6,858 nt of DNA. Origin: Bacteroidaceae bacterium. Its GTDB lineage: Bacteria > Bacteroidota > Bacteroidia > Bacteroidales > Bacteroidaceae. Made by a program: the position numbers and the translations under genes. The notes beneath the pieces are model-generated. The model was not told the origin of the DNA. It saw only the letters and a program-made list of their open reading frames with translations, and ran no database searches. Where the stretch lies: NCBI GenBank assembly GCA_024695315.1, contig JAILIJ010000051.1, positions 1-6,858 of the forward strand. The letters run 5' to 3'. This document shows, in pieces, positions 1 through 6,071 of the stretch; the first letter of the stretch is position 1; the number at the start of each line of letters is the position of its first letter.

Positions 1-200
1 TTTGCGACTTCAAGGGCGATACTGCGGGTGAGTGCTTCCAAAGTCGCCTTGCTTGCTCCGTATGTAATCTGACCGGCAAAGACCTGTGCTGCATCGGTGG
101 AAAGATTAATTATCCTGCCGTAATCGCCACGGTGCTTGATAAACTCCCCCGTCATCAGAATGCTTCCACGGACATTGACGGCAAAGGTATCAAACTGCAA
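1..200 (-). pseudogene. 5'-truncated short-chain dehydrogenase/reductase (SDR), remnant, cut by window edge
   Basis: The minus strand reads NVRGSILMTGEF, then GRIINLSTDAAQ, then TYGASKATLEALTRSIALEVA. These are the central segments of a classical SDR: the NVRG helix, the catalytic Ser in INLS, and the YxxxK catalytic pair in YGASK. SDR enzymes are NAD(P)-dependent oxidoreductases of about 250 residues. Homology begins near position 203 (TLQFDTFAVNVRG), about 110 residues into a normal SDR. The Gly-rich nucleotide-binding motif, the NNAG motif and a usable ATG are all missing upstream. The frame stays open to a stop at 306-308, but that part encodes low-complexity residues. GC content is about 50%, well above the AT-rich sequence next to it. 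The 3' end lies outside the window. I infer a nonfunctional fragment left by a deletion or recombination. An assembly join is the alternative. The substrate cannot be assigned. Confidence 0.75.
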
Positions 201-209
201 AGTGATATA

Positions 210-279
210 TAATCTAAAAATAACATTTATATATATAACAAACCTTTCCGTTATGTCCTTATTATTTCTTTTTAGATTA
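210..279. repeat. Second inverted repeat interleaved with the terminator hairpin
   Basis: TAATCTAAAAA at 210-220 is the perfect reverse complement of TTTTTAGATTA at 269-279. The right arm sits inside the loop of the 240-299 hairpin and the left arm lies outside it, so the four arms alternate in the order expected for a pseudoknot. The arms are almost all A/T, so chance pairing in AT-rich DNA is possible. Confidence 0.4.
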
Positions 280-299
280 AGGCCATAAAGGAAAGGTTT
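240..299 (-). terminator. Long imperfect hairpin, likely transcription terminator of the small lipoprotein gene
   Basis: Arms at 240-258 and 281-299 are complementary over 19 bp with two mismatches (core AAACCTTTCC / GGAAAGGTTT) around a 22-nt loop. The hairpin lies 41 bp past the stop of the lipoprotein gene. On the minus strand it is followed by a T/A-rich stretch rather than a clean T-run. On the plus strand it is followed by TTTTGATTTTT, so it may work in both directions. A second inverted repeat interleaves with it (see the separate entry). Confidence 0.55.
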
Positions 300-340
300 T
301 GATTTTTATATGGTTAATATATTGAGTTACATAGCAGACT

Positions 341-709
341 TTACTGCTTATTGTCTGTCTTAAAAGCATCCTTTACCCCATTTACCACACCTTTTATTTG
401 ATTGGCAACATTAGTAATCTTGTTTGTCACATTATTTACGACTCCTTTAGCAAAATAAGCAACACATTTGCCTTTCAGCTCGCCAATTTCCTCATATTCC
501 TCAGCAGTATACTCATACTTGTTGATTTTTTCAGAAACCTTTTCAAATTTATTCTTCACAGCCTTCCACTCCTCTACTGTATATGTAGAGCCATTTTCTT
601 GAATATCGTTTGACAAGCTACGAAGATCGCTTACCGCAGATGATTTTGTGCTACATGATGCTAAACACAAACCTGCAACCAAGATTGTAAATAATACTTT
701 TACTTTCAT
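341..709 (-). CDS. Small Bacteroidales lipoprotein of unknown function
   Basis: The product is 122 residues and begins with a lipoprotein signal peptide: MKVK, a hydrophobic stretch to residue 17, and the lipobox LASC with acylated Cys19. It should be anchored in a periplasm-facing or outer membrane leaflet. Residues 30-82 are charged and helical, with a Tyr/Trp-containing TYTVEEW segment at 43-49 and TAEEYEEIGELKGK near 68-81. The spacing resembles a Bacteroidetes lipoprotein domain that I recall as DUF6565, but I could not verify this. Residues 89-117 form an amphipathic stretch rich in Val, Asn, Gly and Lys (VVNNVTNK, GVVNGVKDAF), which could lie on a membrane or form a coil. The gene follows ung by 39 bp in the same direction and could be read from it. 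No exact promoter was found in the gap. Function is unknown. Confidence 0.85.
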   Translation of the reverse strand: MKVKVLFTILVAGLCLASCSTKSSAVSDLRSLSNDIQENGSTYTVEEWKAVKNKFEKVSEKINKYEYTAEEYEEIGELKGKCVAYFAKGVVNNVTNKITNVANQIKGVVNGVKDAFKTDNKQ

Positions 710-748
710 TTGAGTAGAAAATTTGTTTTTGTATAAATGAAACTATAA

Positions 749-1414
749 TTACCATTTAATAGGCTCTTGTCCTCTTTTCAAGAGATAATCATTTGCCAAA
801 GAGAAATGATGATTTCCAAAAAATCCTCTATATGCTGACAATGGTGAAGGATGGGCACTTTTTAATATATAATGTTTGGAAGTGTCGATCAACTGTGCTT
901 TACTCTGTGCATAACTGCCCCAAAGTATGAAAACAATTCCTTCACGATTTATGCTAATATGGCGAATAACTGAATCTGTAAATTCTTCCCATCCATGCTT
1001 CTGATGACTTCCTGCAGCATGCTCTCTTACTGTAAGCGTAGCATTAAGTAATAAAACACCTTGTTCTGCCCATCGAGTAAGATTGCCAGAAGCAGGAATG
1101 TCAGAACCAATATCATCCTTTATTTCCTTAAAGATATTGTTTAGTGATGGAGGAAATTGCACTCCATCATTTACTGAGAAACACAGTCCATGTGCTTGAC
1201 CTGGTTCATGATATGGATCCTGTCCAATAAGAACAACCTTAACTTTCTCAAATGGACATAAGTTAAAAGCATTAAATATTAGATGACCTGGAGGATAAAC
1301 AGTAAATTTTGAATACTCATCCTTAACAAACTTTATGAGATTTTCAAAATAAGGTTTGTCAAATTCAGACTGTAACTCCTTCTTCCAACTTCCTTCAATT
1401 TTTACATCTGCCAT
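749..1414 (-). CDS. ung: Uracil-DNA glycosylase, family 1
   Basis: The enzyme excises uracil from DNA and leaves an abasic site, which starts base excision repair in the cytoplasm. The 221-residue length is typical of family 1 UDG. All active-site motifs are present: GQDPYHE at 64-70 with the water-activating Asp66, Phe79 in AHGLCFS (stacks on uracil), LLLN ending at Asn124 (reads the uracil base), and HPSPLS at 188-193 with catalytic His188 and the DNA-intercalating loop. The ATG start at 1414 is supported because the N-terminus (MADVKIEGSW) has the length expected for the family, and because only 19 bp separate it from the hairpin at 1434-1472. Its promoter is not obvious. Expression may come through that hairpin from the upstream gene set or from a divergent promoter sequence. 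Nothing in the protein is unusual. Confidence 0.98.
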   Translation of the reverse strand: MADVKIEGSWKKELQSEFDKPYFENLIKFVKDEYSKFTVYPPGHLIFNAFNLCPFEKVKVVLIGQDPYHEPGQAHGLCFSVNDGVQFPPSLNNIFKEIKDDIGSDIPASGNLTRWAEQGVLLLNATLTVREHAAGSHQKHGWEEFTDSVIRHISINREGIVFILWGSYAQSKAQLIDTSKHYILKSAHPSPLSAYRGFFGNHHFSLANDYLLKRGQEPIKW

Positions 1415-1433
1415 AAAAACGTATGCTAAAAGC

Positions 1434-1472
1434 TCATAGCAGCTACTGTTGTAAACATAATAGCTGCTATGA
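1434..1472 (-). terminator. Hairpin between the PqqD-like gene and ung, likely intrinsic terminator
   Basis: A perfect 12-bp inverted repeat, TCATAGCAGCTA at 1434-1445 and TAGCTGCTATGA at 1461-1472, flanks a 15-nt loop. It begins 10 bp after the TAA stop of the PqqD-like gene. In the direction of transcription it is followed by GCTTTTAGC and then GTTTTT directly before the ung ATG. The T-run is weak, so some read-through into ung is plausible. It marks the likely end of the peptide-processing gene set. Confidence 0.65.
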
Positions 1473-1481
1473 TAAAAATAC

Positions 1482-1748
1482 TTATTCTACAATGCCTGCA
1501 GATACCCAATCATTTATTAATTTTTCAGAGTCAGCCAATGCTGTAGCCTCGTCTATTTCATACTCTGATGTGAGAACATTTGCTGCGTCTTGAGCTGTAA
1601 AATCCTTTCCCATCAAAGCATTCCAAACCAAAGAGGCAGACTCATTAAGAGTGATAACTTTAGAAAAATTAATATTTTGTTTACCATGTGAAATGACAAT
1701 GTTCTGATCACAAACAGTCATCAATTCAAATCCATCTTTAATTTTCAT
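1482..1748 (-). CDS. PqqD-like small protein (RiPP recognition element fold)
   Basis: The 88-residue protein matches the PqqD family in length and pattern. It has an N-terminal half rich in beta strands (residues 1-32), the family signature LNESASLVWNAL at 33-44, then a winged-helix part with FTAQDAANVL, a YEIDEATALADSEKLINDW helix, and a final GIVE. PqqD-like domains bind the leader segment of a ribosomally made precursor peptide and deliver it to a modifying enzyme. Here it follows the S26-like peptidase by only 3 bp and comes last in the set, so translation is probably coupled. No precursor peptide or radical SAM partner is present in the window. The family assignment is solid. The role in peptide maturation is inference from family and neighbours. 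Confidence 0.88.
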   Translation of the reverse strand: MKIKDGFELMTVCDQNIVISHGKQNINFSKVITLNESASLVWNALMGKDFTAQDAANVLTSEYEIDEATALADSEKLINDWVSAGIVE

Positions 1749-1751
1749 ATA

Positions 1752-2294
1752 CTATTGTTTTTTGATTAATCGTTTTATAAAAGTTCTTATTGGTTTAGGA
1801 ACCATCCTTCGAATATTATTAGGAATCTGATGAAGCCAAAATAGACGATATAAAATTAAAAAGAATCTTCGTGCGGGAATAAGACGAACCCAAATCCACG
1901 AGTAGACCTTCCATGTTTTCGATGTAGCAAGATCATAAGTCTTACCTAAACGAACAACTGAGTCTAACATTGCTCTGACATCTTCCCTATTACATAGTTC
2001 CGTAGTACCGATATTTCCATCTCCTCTAAGACGAAGCCGCGTATCACCTGCAGCATCAACACGATGACATACATAAACACCTTTTGATATTTCGGCAAGC
2101 ACAACATCTCCGACTCTTACTGGTCTCGTAAGCTTTCCCAAAACGAGATCATCACGATTATGTTCTATAAAAGGACGCATACTATATCCTCTTGCCCTTA
2201 TTGTAACTTGATGTCCTGCATTCACCAACTTCAATAATTCAGGGATGAACACATCATTTTGCATAAAAGCAACATTTATATCTGTCTCTATCAT
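1752..2294 (-). CDS. S24/S26-family peptidase with SipW-like Ser-His active site
   Basis: The protein has 180 residues. The signal peptidase/LexA-like catalytic domain spans about residues 20-120. It contains ARGYSMRP at 34-41 with nucleophile Ser38, the strand VRVGDVVLAE at 59-68, VCHRVD at 75-80 with His77 where many members have Lys, and RGDGN at 90-94. Ser followed by HRV and GDxN is the arrangement of SipW and eukaryotic/archaeal-type signal peptidases, which use Ser-His rather than Ser-Lys. There is no N-terminal membrane anchor. Instead residues 127-155 are aromatic and hydrophobic (WKVYSWIWVRLIP, FFLILYRLFWL) and followed by a basic tail, which suggests membrane attachment at the C-terminus. 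No DNA-binding domain of LexA type is present. It probably cleaves a peptide handled by the neighbouring PqqD-like protein and kinase; the substrate is unknown. A role as a housekeeping signal peptidase is unlikely given the context. Confidence 0.85.
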   Translation of the reverse strand: MIETDINVAFMQNDVFIPELLKLVNAGHQVTIRARGYSMRPFIEHNRDDLVLGKLTRPVRVGDVVLAEISKGVYVCHRVDAAGDTRLRLRGDGNIGTTELCNREDVRAMLDSVVRLGKTYDLATSKTWKVYSWIWVRLIPARRFFLILYRLFWLHQIPNNIRRMVPKPIRTFIKRLIKKQ

Positions 2295-2328
2295 AACTCA
2301 CCTATAATAATGTTCTTATGTTGAAATC

Positions 2329-2348
2329 ATCCATGTTATTTCATGGAT
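2329..2348. repeat. Short hairpin between the kinase and peptidase genes
   Basis: ATCCATG at 2329-2335 pairs perfectly with CATGGAT at 2342-2348 around a 6-nt loop, in the 70-bp gap between the kinase stop and the peptidase ATG. No T-run follows on the minus strand, so it is not a standard terminator. It could be an mRNA processing or stability element, or chance. Confidence 0.35.
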
Positions 2349-2364
2349 AATTATTTACTCGACT

Positions 2365-3261
2365 CTACTTGTCTGCGGCTTTACTACAAGTTGTGTATGA
2401 AAGTTTGCATGCAGCTTCGTCAGGAAGACATTCCAACAGAAAATTAGGCACCTTTTCAATAAGTTTTGCTACAGTAGAACAAATGCCTTTATATTTTTTT
2501 TCATCCCACTTCATTACAGAACATGATGGAAGAAGTGATGCAAATGCCTCTATTGTCGACTCACGAGTAATCTTATTATATGGGGCTTGTCTCAACTGAA
2601 TGAAAGAGCCTATAGGAGCCTCTACATTTCTATAGCAAGGGGTCTTGCCACTCCATGGTGAACCATATACACGAGCAATTCCATCATCAGTCACTCTCAC
2701 GACAGGATTATCATCATTCATAAGATCTGTACCTTCAATATACTTAAGCCATAGTCCTGTATGTGTACTCTTACCAGTACCACTTTCTCCTAGGCACATA
2801 TACCCTTTGCCATCCTTACGTACAACAGAAGAATGCATTAATACCGTATTTTTAAGTGCGGCAGAAAAGGCATACATCAACATCAATGTATTATTTAGAC
2901 CAAAATTGCGCATAGTATAATCACCATTCAAAGCAACATGTCCAATCGTAAAATCTTCTTTTACTTCAAGAAGAGCACATTGATTATCTTTATAATCTCT
3001 TATCAAAATTTGATATGTTCCGTCAGCAAGCTGATATACACCATAATCACATCCACCACAATCAAATTGCCCTATCTCCTCACCTTTCTTATCAGGACGG
3101 AAAGTATCATCCACTATCAACTCAAACAATAGTTGAGTACCATCAGTTAAACCTTCCACAATAAAAGGCTCGCTGGATTTGATTATTTCCTTACTATTAT
3201 TGTCATCTGCAAAAGTCAACTTATATGTGTGACCTGCAACTTTATAAAAAACAGTCTGCAT
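2365..3261 (-). CDS. HPr kinase/PEPCK-like P-loop kinase
   Basis: The 298-residue protein has a C-terminal kinase domain of the HprK/PEP-carboxykinase fold. Its motifs are MHSSVV at 142-147, the P-loop GESGTGKST at 158-166 with Lys164, an acidic Walker B-like motif LMNDDNPVV at 180-188, and GSPWSGKT at 200-207. These match the HprK-related kinases encoded next to PqqD-like proteins; related enzymes such as the paeninodin kinase phosphorylate a Ser of a RiPP precursor. It is not true HprK, because the N-terminal half (residues 1-125) differs and the HprK C-terminal phosphorylase signature was not seen. The N-terminal half is beta-rich and carries CGGC at 68-71, which might bind metal or form a disulfide. 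It follows the C11 peptidase gene by 30 bp and precedes the S26-like peptidase by 70 bp. The substrate is unknown. Confidence 0.85.
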   Translation of the reverse strand: MQTVFYKVAGHTYKLTFADDNNSKEIIKSSEPFIVEGLTDGTQLLFELIVDDTFRPDKKGEEIGQFDCGGCDYGVYQLADGTYQILIRDYKDNQCALLEVKEDFTIGHVALNGDYTMRNFGLNNTLMLMYAFSAALKNTVLMHSSVVRKDGKGYMCLGESGTGKSTHTGLWLKYIEGTDLMNDDNPVVRVTDDGIARVYGSPWSGKTPCYRNVEAPIGSFIQLRQAPYNKITRESTIEAFASLLPSCSVMKWDEKKYKGICSTVAKLIEKVPNFLLECLPDEAACKLSYTTCSKAADK

Positions 3262-3291
3262 TATTATTTTTCTTTTTCTTAGATTAAACGA

Positions 3292-3972
3292 TTACCATAG
3301 ACTCCATTCCAAATTACCATAAGCAGATACCACGCGTTCATTGGTTGTATTTAATGACGGAGGAAGTGATACAGAAATGCCACAACATAAATCCTTATCA
3401 ATATGAATAATTCCATGTGGATCTTCTTCTGAATATATTGAAGAACTTATCTTATACGAGTCTAAAATTCCATCAAGTGCTGTCAACCATTCTGCAAATT
3501 CATCATCAGATAGAACGGCATGCATAAATGCTTTGATATCATACAATTTTACATTGTAATCCCATCTATCCATATATAGATTCAAATATTGGGATACAGA
3601 TAACAAATTCATATCATATATCGAACTTTTATATTTCGACAGCTTTTCTCTCGTGGCAGAATAAAAAATATCTAATTCAGCACTTTTTACAACAGAAAAC
3701 ACTACACCACACGAAGATCTCCAATTAATATAAGAATTATAATAAGTTTCAATAATATCTGATGGAGTAAATTCCGTATTAAAGAACATTGGAAGGATCA
3801 ATTGATATGGCGCTCCATCTGCAGGAGTCTCTGCCGGTGTTCCTATGATATAATCAGCACACGATCTTAATTCATATATTACTTCTATAGATTGCATATA
3901 GCATGCATCAAACATAAGAAAATCAAGGTGTGGACATTTTTTCAATACGTTTACCAATGAAGTTATATTCAT
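3292..3972 (-). CDS. C-terminal part of the C11 peptidase: catalytic Cys
   Basis: This piece has 226 residues from an internal ATG at 3972, 30 bp after the TGA. It carries LDFLMFDACYMQSIEVIYEL with the nucleophile Cys at residue 24, then ADYIIGTPAETPADGAPYQ (substrate-pocket side of the C11 fold), and a C-terminal region ending GISVSLPP and EWSLW, as in intact family members. It has no signal peptide, so if made from the internal ATG it would stay in the cytoplasm, away from the other half. The ATG is simply a Met codon of the original gene, not evidently an evolved start. Confidence 0.65.
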   Translation of the reverse strand: MNITSLVNVLKKCPHLDFLMFDACYMQSIEVIYELRSCADYIIGTPAETPADGAPYQLILPMFFNTEFTPSDIIETYYNSYINWRSSCGVVFSVVKSAELDIFYSATREKLSKYKSSIYDMNLLSVSQYLNLYMDRWDYNVKLYDIKAFMHAVLSDDEFAEWLTALDGILDSYKISSSIYSEEDPHGIIHIDKDLCCGISVSLPPSLNTTNERVVSAYGNLEWSLW

Positions 3973-4002
3973 CTGACTTCCTGCTGATGCCGATGTGTTT
4001 TT

Positions 4003-4515
4003 TCAATTATCAACACCAAAAGATTTTCGTATTGCTGATTCTGAAGAGTAGTCTAAAGCATATGTAGACGGTAACCATCCTGAGCCATGCGAGCACATTA
4101 CAAGTCCGTAAGATTCTGAAGAATAATGCTTAAAAATATAATTCATTACGTTGGTAAAACCTTCTTCAGAACAAGAATTGAAATCTTCATCATACGAATA
4201 ATCAGGAACTAAAAAATTTATGTCCGTATACTGAGTAGTATTATCAACGCTATATATGCGTGGATTGTCTGTATCATCGATAAAAATCACAACACGACAA
4301 CTATCCTCTAAACTATTTGCACCTTCAAGAATCTCAGTAACATCATCATATAGACTAGTCTCGATACCATTTTCTGCAGCAATATAAAACACTACGGTAC
4401 GTTTAGCTTTAACAGTCACAAAGTCAGGACCGTCATCATCATGGCATGAAACAAATAACGTTTGTAATGCTATAAATAAAAGCCAAATATATTTAAAACC
4501 GTAGCAATTTCTCAT
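4003..4515 (-). CDS. N-terminal part of the C11 peptidase: lipoprotein signal and catalytic His
   Basis: This 170-residue piece starts with a hydrophobic signal (WLLFIALQTLFVSC) and a putative lipidated Cys24, followed by HDDDGPD, an acidic stretch typical of exported Bacteroidota lipoproteins. It then has the caspase-like fold strands RTVVFYIAAENG at 39-50 and RVVIFIDDTDNP at 74-85, and YGLVMCSHGSGWLP at 136-149 with His143. It ends at the internal TGA shortly after RKSFGVDN. If translated alone it would be an exported half-domain without the nucleophile. Confidence 0.7.
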   Translation of the reverse strand: MRNCYGFKYIWLLFIALQTLFVSCHDDDGPDFVTVKAKRTVVFYIAAENGIETSLYDDVTEILEGANSLEDSCRVVIFIDDTDNPRIYSVDNTTQYTDINFLVPDYSYDEDFNSCSEEGFTNVMNYIFKHYSSESYGLVMCSHGSGWLPSTYALDYSSESAIRKSFGVDN

Positions 4516-5090
4516 TTCTGATCAGATGTGAATGCGCCAGACGAAAATTCTCTCATTTTATCTAACGGGTGTACAAAATGGAAATCATCTTCTTTAACAG
4601 GAACAATCGTTGAATGCTCCATATTAAGGTAACGTTTTTTTAGCTTGGCAAGCTTCTTCTCCATTTTTGATTTATTCTTTCCATAGAAGATACTTGTCGT
4701 CTGTAATTTTAATCCTAACTTACCCTCTAGATATTCCTTAAGCTGAATACTAAATTCATATCTAAAAGGCAAGAATTTAGTTTTCTTCTCAATGCTCAAA
4801 CTATCGATAAGATTAACATCTGTAATGTATGATATTGTATCACCAAAAGACTGAGAAAATCCAAATATATAGACTTGTCCGTCCGTCTTCTTAAATTCGT
4901 CTATATATTCATTTATATTCTTTTTATTATTCTTACTTCCATTATTTTTAATTTCCGGTCCACCTTTTCCTTTAAGAGCTGCAGGAGCTTTACCATCCAT
5001 TGGAGGTCTTCCAGAACCACCGTTCATCTGCGCATAAGAAGAAACAGATCCTATAAGAAGTGAAATTATAATCAAAAGTTTAATTTTCAT
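4512..5090 (-). CDS. Secreted protein of unknown function, coupled to the C11 peptidase
   Basis: The 192-residue product has a Sec signal peptide (MKIKLLIIISLLIGSVSSYA) with likely cleavage before Gln21 and no lipobox. Residues 21-59 are low-complexity and rich in Gly, Pro, Lys and Asn. Residues 61-175 look folded: GQVYIFGFSQSFGDTISYITDV at 71-92, KTKFLPFRYEFSIQLKEYL at 103-121, and a very basic helix KMEKKLAKLKKRY at 142-154, then VKEDDFHFV. I recall similar Bacteroidales hypothetical proteins with a VYIFG...KTKFL...R.E.S.QLK pattern, but know of no assigned function. It is first in the minus-strand set, and its TGA overlaps the C11 start by 4 bp, so the two are likely made together and may act together in the envelope. 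The Lys-rich segments could be C11 cleavage sites, which is speculation. Confidence 0.85.
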   Translation of the reverse strand: MKIKLLIIISLLIGSVSSYAQMNGGSGRPPMDGKAPAALKGKGGPEIKNNGSKNNKKNINEYIDEFKKTDGQVYIFGFSQSFGDTISYITDVNLIDSLSIEKKTKFLPFRYEFSIQLKEYLEGKLGLKLQTTSIFYGKNKSKMEKKLAKLKKRYLNMEHSTIVPVKEDDFHFVHPLDKMREFSSGAFTSDQK

Positions 5091-5134
5091 AAAGTATGTT
5101 ATAATTTATTAAATTTAGGTTTTTAAACATGAAA

Positions 5135-5155
5135 CGGGGGATTATTAGTCCCCCG
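5135..5155 (-). terminator. rpoD terminator hairpin
   Basis: CGGGGGA at 5135-5141 pairs with TCCCCCG at 5149-5155 around a 7-nt loop, a very GC-rich stem in AT-rich surroundings. On the minus strand it begins 17 bp past the rpoD stop and is followed by TTTCATGTTTAAAAA. It separates rpoD from the secreted-protein gene. No exact TAnnTTTG box was found between it and that gene, so the downstream set may use a divergent promoter or partial read-through. Confidence 0.8.
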
Positions 5156-5171
5156 AGTTAATTCCTTATGC

Positions 5172-6041
5172 TTATCCAAGATAAGACTTAAGAAGCTTGC
5201 TTCGAGAGTTTGCTCTCAGCCTACGGATAGCCTTTTCCTTGATTTGACGAACTCTCTCACGAGTAAGATTAAAACGATCTCCAATTTCTTCTAACGTTTT
5301 CTCCTGTTCACCAATTCCAAAGAACATCTTGATAATCTCCTTTTCTCTTTCTGTAAGAGTGTCAAGAGCACGATCTATCTCTTTTGCCAATGACTCGTTT
5401 ACAAGAGAACGGTCTGCCATAGGAGAATCATCGTTTACAAGCACATCAAGGAGGCTATTATCTTCGCCTTCTACAAATGGTGCATCAACAGAGATATGGC
5501 GTCCTGATACTTTCATCGTATCTGCCACCTTATCAACAGGAAGAGCAAGTTCGTCAGCCAATTCCTCTGGTGAAGGGCGACGTTCATTCTCCTGTTCAAA
5601 TTTAGAGAACGCTTTACTAATCTTGTTTAGAGAGCCAACCTGATTAAGTGGAAGACGAACAATTCGTGACTGTTCTGCTAGAGCCTGTAAGATAGACTGT
5701 CGAATCCACCATACAGCATAACTGATGAACTTAAATCCTCGCGTCTCATCAAATTTCTCGGCTGCCTTTATAAGGCCCAGATTACCCTCATTGATGAGGT
5801 CAGGTAGACTTAAACCCTGGTTCTGGTACTGTTTTGCTACAGAAACGACGAAACGAAGATTGGCTCTTGTCAACTTCTCTAAAGCACGACGACCTTCAGG
5901 ACCTCCTTTACGGATTTTACCTGCAAGTTCAACTTCTTCTTCAACTGTAATCAAATCCTCACGACCGATCTCCTGCAAATACTTATCAAGTGATGCACTT
6001 TCACGGTTCGTGATACTCTTGGTAATCTTTAATTGTCTCAT
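5172..6041 (-). CDS. rpoD: Primary RNA polymerase sigma factor (RpoD/SigA type)
   Basis: This is the housekeeping sigma factor that directs RNA polymerase to most promoters. With the start at 6041 it has 289 residues and begins MRQLKITKSITNRES, as in Bacteroidales RpoD, which lacks region 1.1. Domains: region 1.2 at about 15-45 (LDKYLQEIGREDL), region 2 at about 54-122 including the polymerase-binding and -10-reading stretch FDETRGFKFISYAVWWIRQ at 97-115, region 3 at about 130-205 (LPLNQVGSLNKI, SVDAPFVEGEDNSLLDVL), and region 4 at about 228-276 with helix-turn-helix TLEEIGDRFNLTRERVRQI. The frame extends upstream to a TTG at 6074, but that codon lies inside the promoter -7 box, so the ATG at 6041 is preferred. 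It is transcribed away from rarA and ends in a strong hairpin. Confidence 0.97.
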   Translation of the reverse strand: MRQLKITKSITNRESASLDKYLQEIGREDLITVEEEVELAGKIRKGGPEGRRALEKLTRANLRFVVSVAKQYQNQGLSLPDLINEGNLGLIKAAEKFDETRGFKFISYAVWWIRQSILQALAEQSRIVRLPLNQVGSLNKISKAFSKFEQENERRPSPEELADELALPVDKVADTMKVSGRHISVDAPFVEGEDNSLLDVLVNDDSPMADRSLVNESLAKEIDRALDTLTEREKEIIKMFFGIGEQEKTLEEIGDRFNLTRERVRQIKEKAIRRLRANSRSKLLKSYLG

Positions 6042-6071
6042 ATTATTACTAAAAGCGCATAAATCAGCATG

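Larger units (their letters stand above)
3292..4515 (-). pseudogene. Clostripain-type (C11) lipoprotein peptidase interrupted by an in-frame TGA
   Basis: One continuous reading frame of 407 codons runs from the ATG at 4515 to the TAA at 3292, with a single internal stop, TGA at 4003-4005 (codon 171). No base is gained or lost: translation resumes in the same frame as KNTSASAGSQ and then MNITSLVNVL. The two halves together have the order and length of a normal Bacteroidales C11 lipoprotein. Family C11 peptidases are His-Cys proteases that cut after Arg or Lys. Catalytic His143 (CSHGSGW) lies before the stop and catalytic Cys205 (MFDACYM) after it, so neither half can be active alone. The start overlaps the stop of the upstream secreted-protein gene by 4 bp (ATGA), which indicates coupling. 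The simplest reading is a recent nonsense mutation, since the rest is undamaged. A sequencing error, read-through or a split enzyme are alternatives. Confidence 0.85.

Noticed and set aside
398..613. Plus-strand open frame opposite the small lipoprotein
   Set aside because: It lies wholly within the minus-strand lipoprotein gene, has no promoter, and its sequence looks like antisense of a helical Lys/Glu-rich protein.
2369..3132. Three plus-strand open frames opposite the HprK-like kinase as possible small peptides or a RiPP precursor
   Set aside because: All are antisense to a gene with clear motifs, lack promoters, and show no leader/core organisation.
3261..3290. Similarity of the C11-kinase gap sequence (TTATTATTT...TTAGATTAA) to 259-280
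   Set aside because: Both are short A/T-rich tracts; the match needs gaps and is not long enough to claim a repeat.
4003..4005. Internal TGA of the C11 gene as a selenocysteine codon or recoded sense codon
   Set aside because: No convincing SECIS-like hairpin follows, and the position is in a variable linker rather than an active-site Cys position. TGA also serves as the real stop of the adjacent gene at 4512-4514, so the code is standard.
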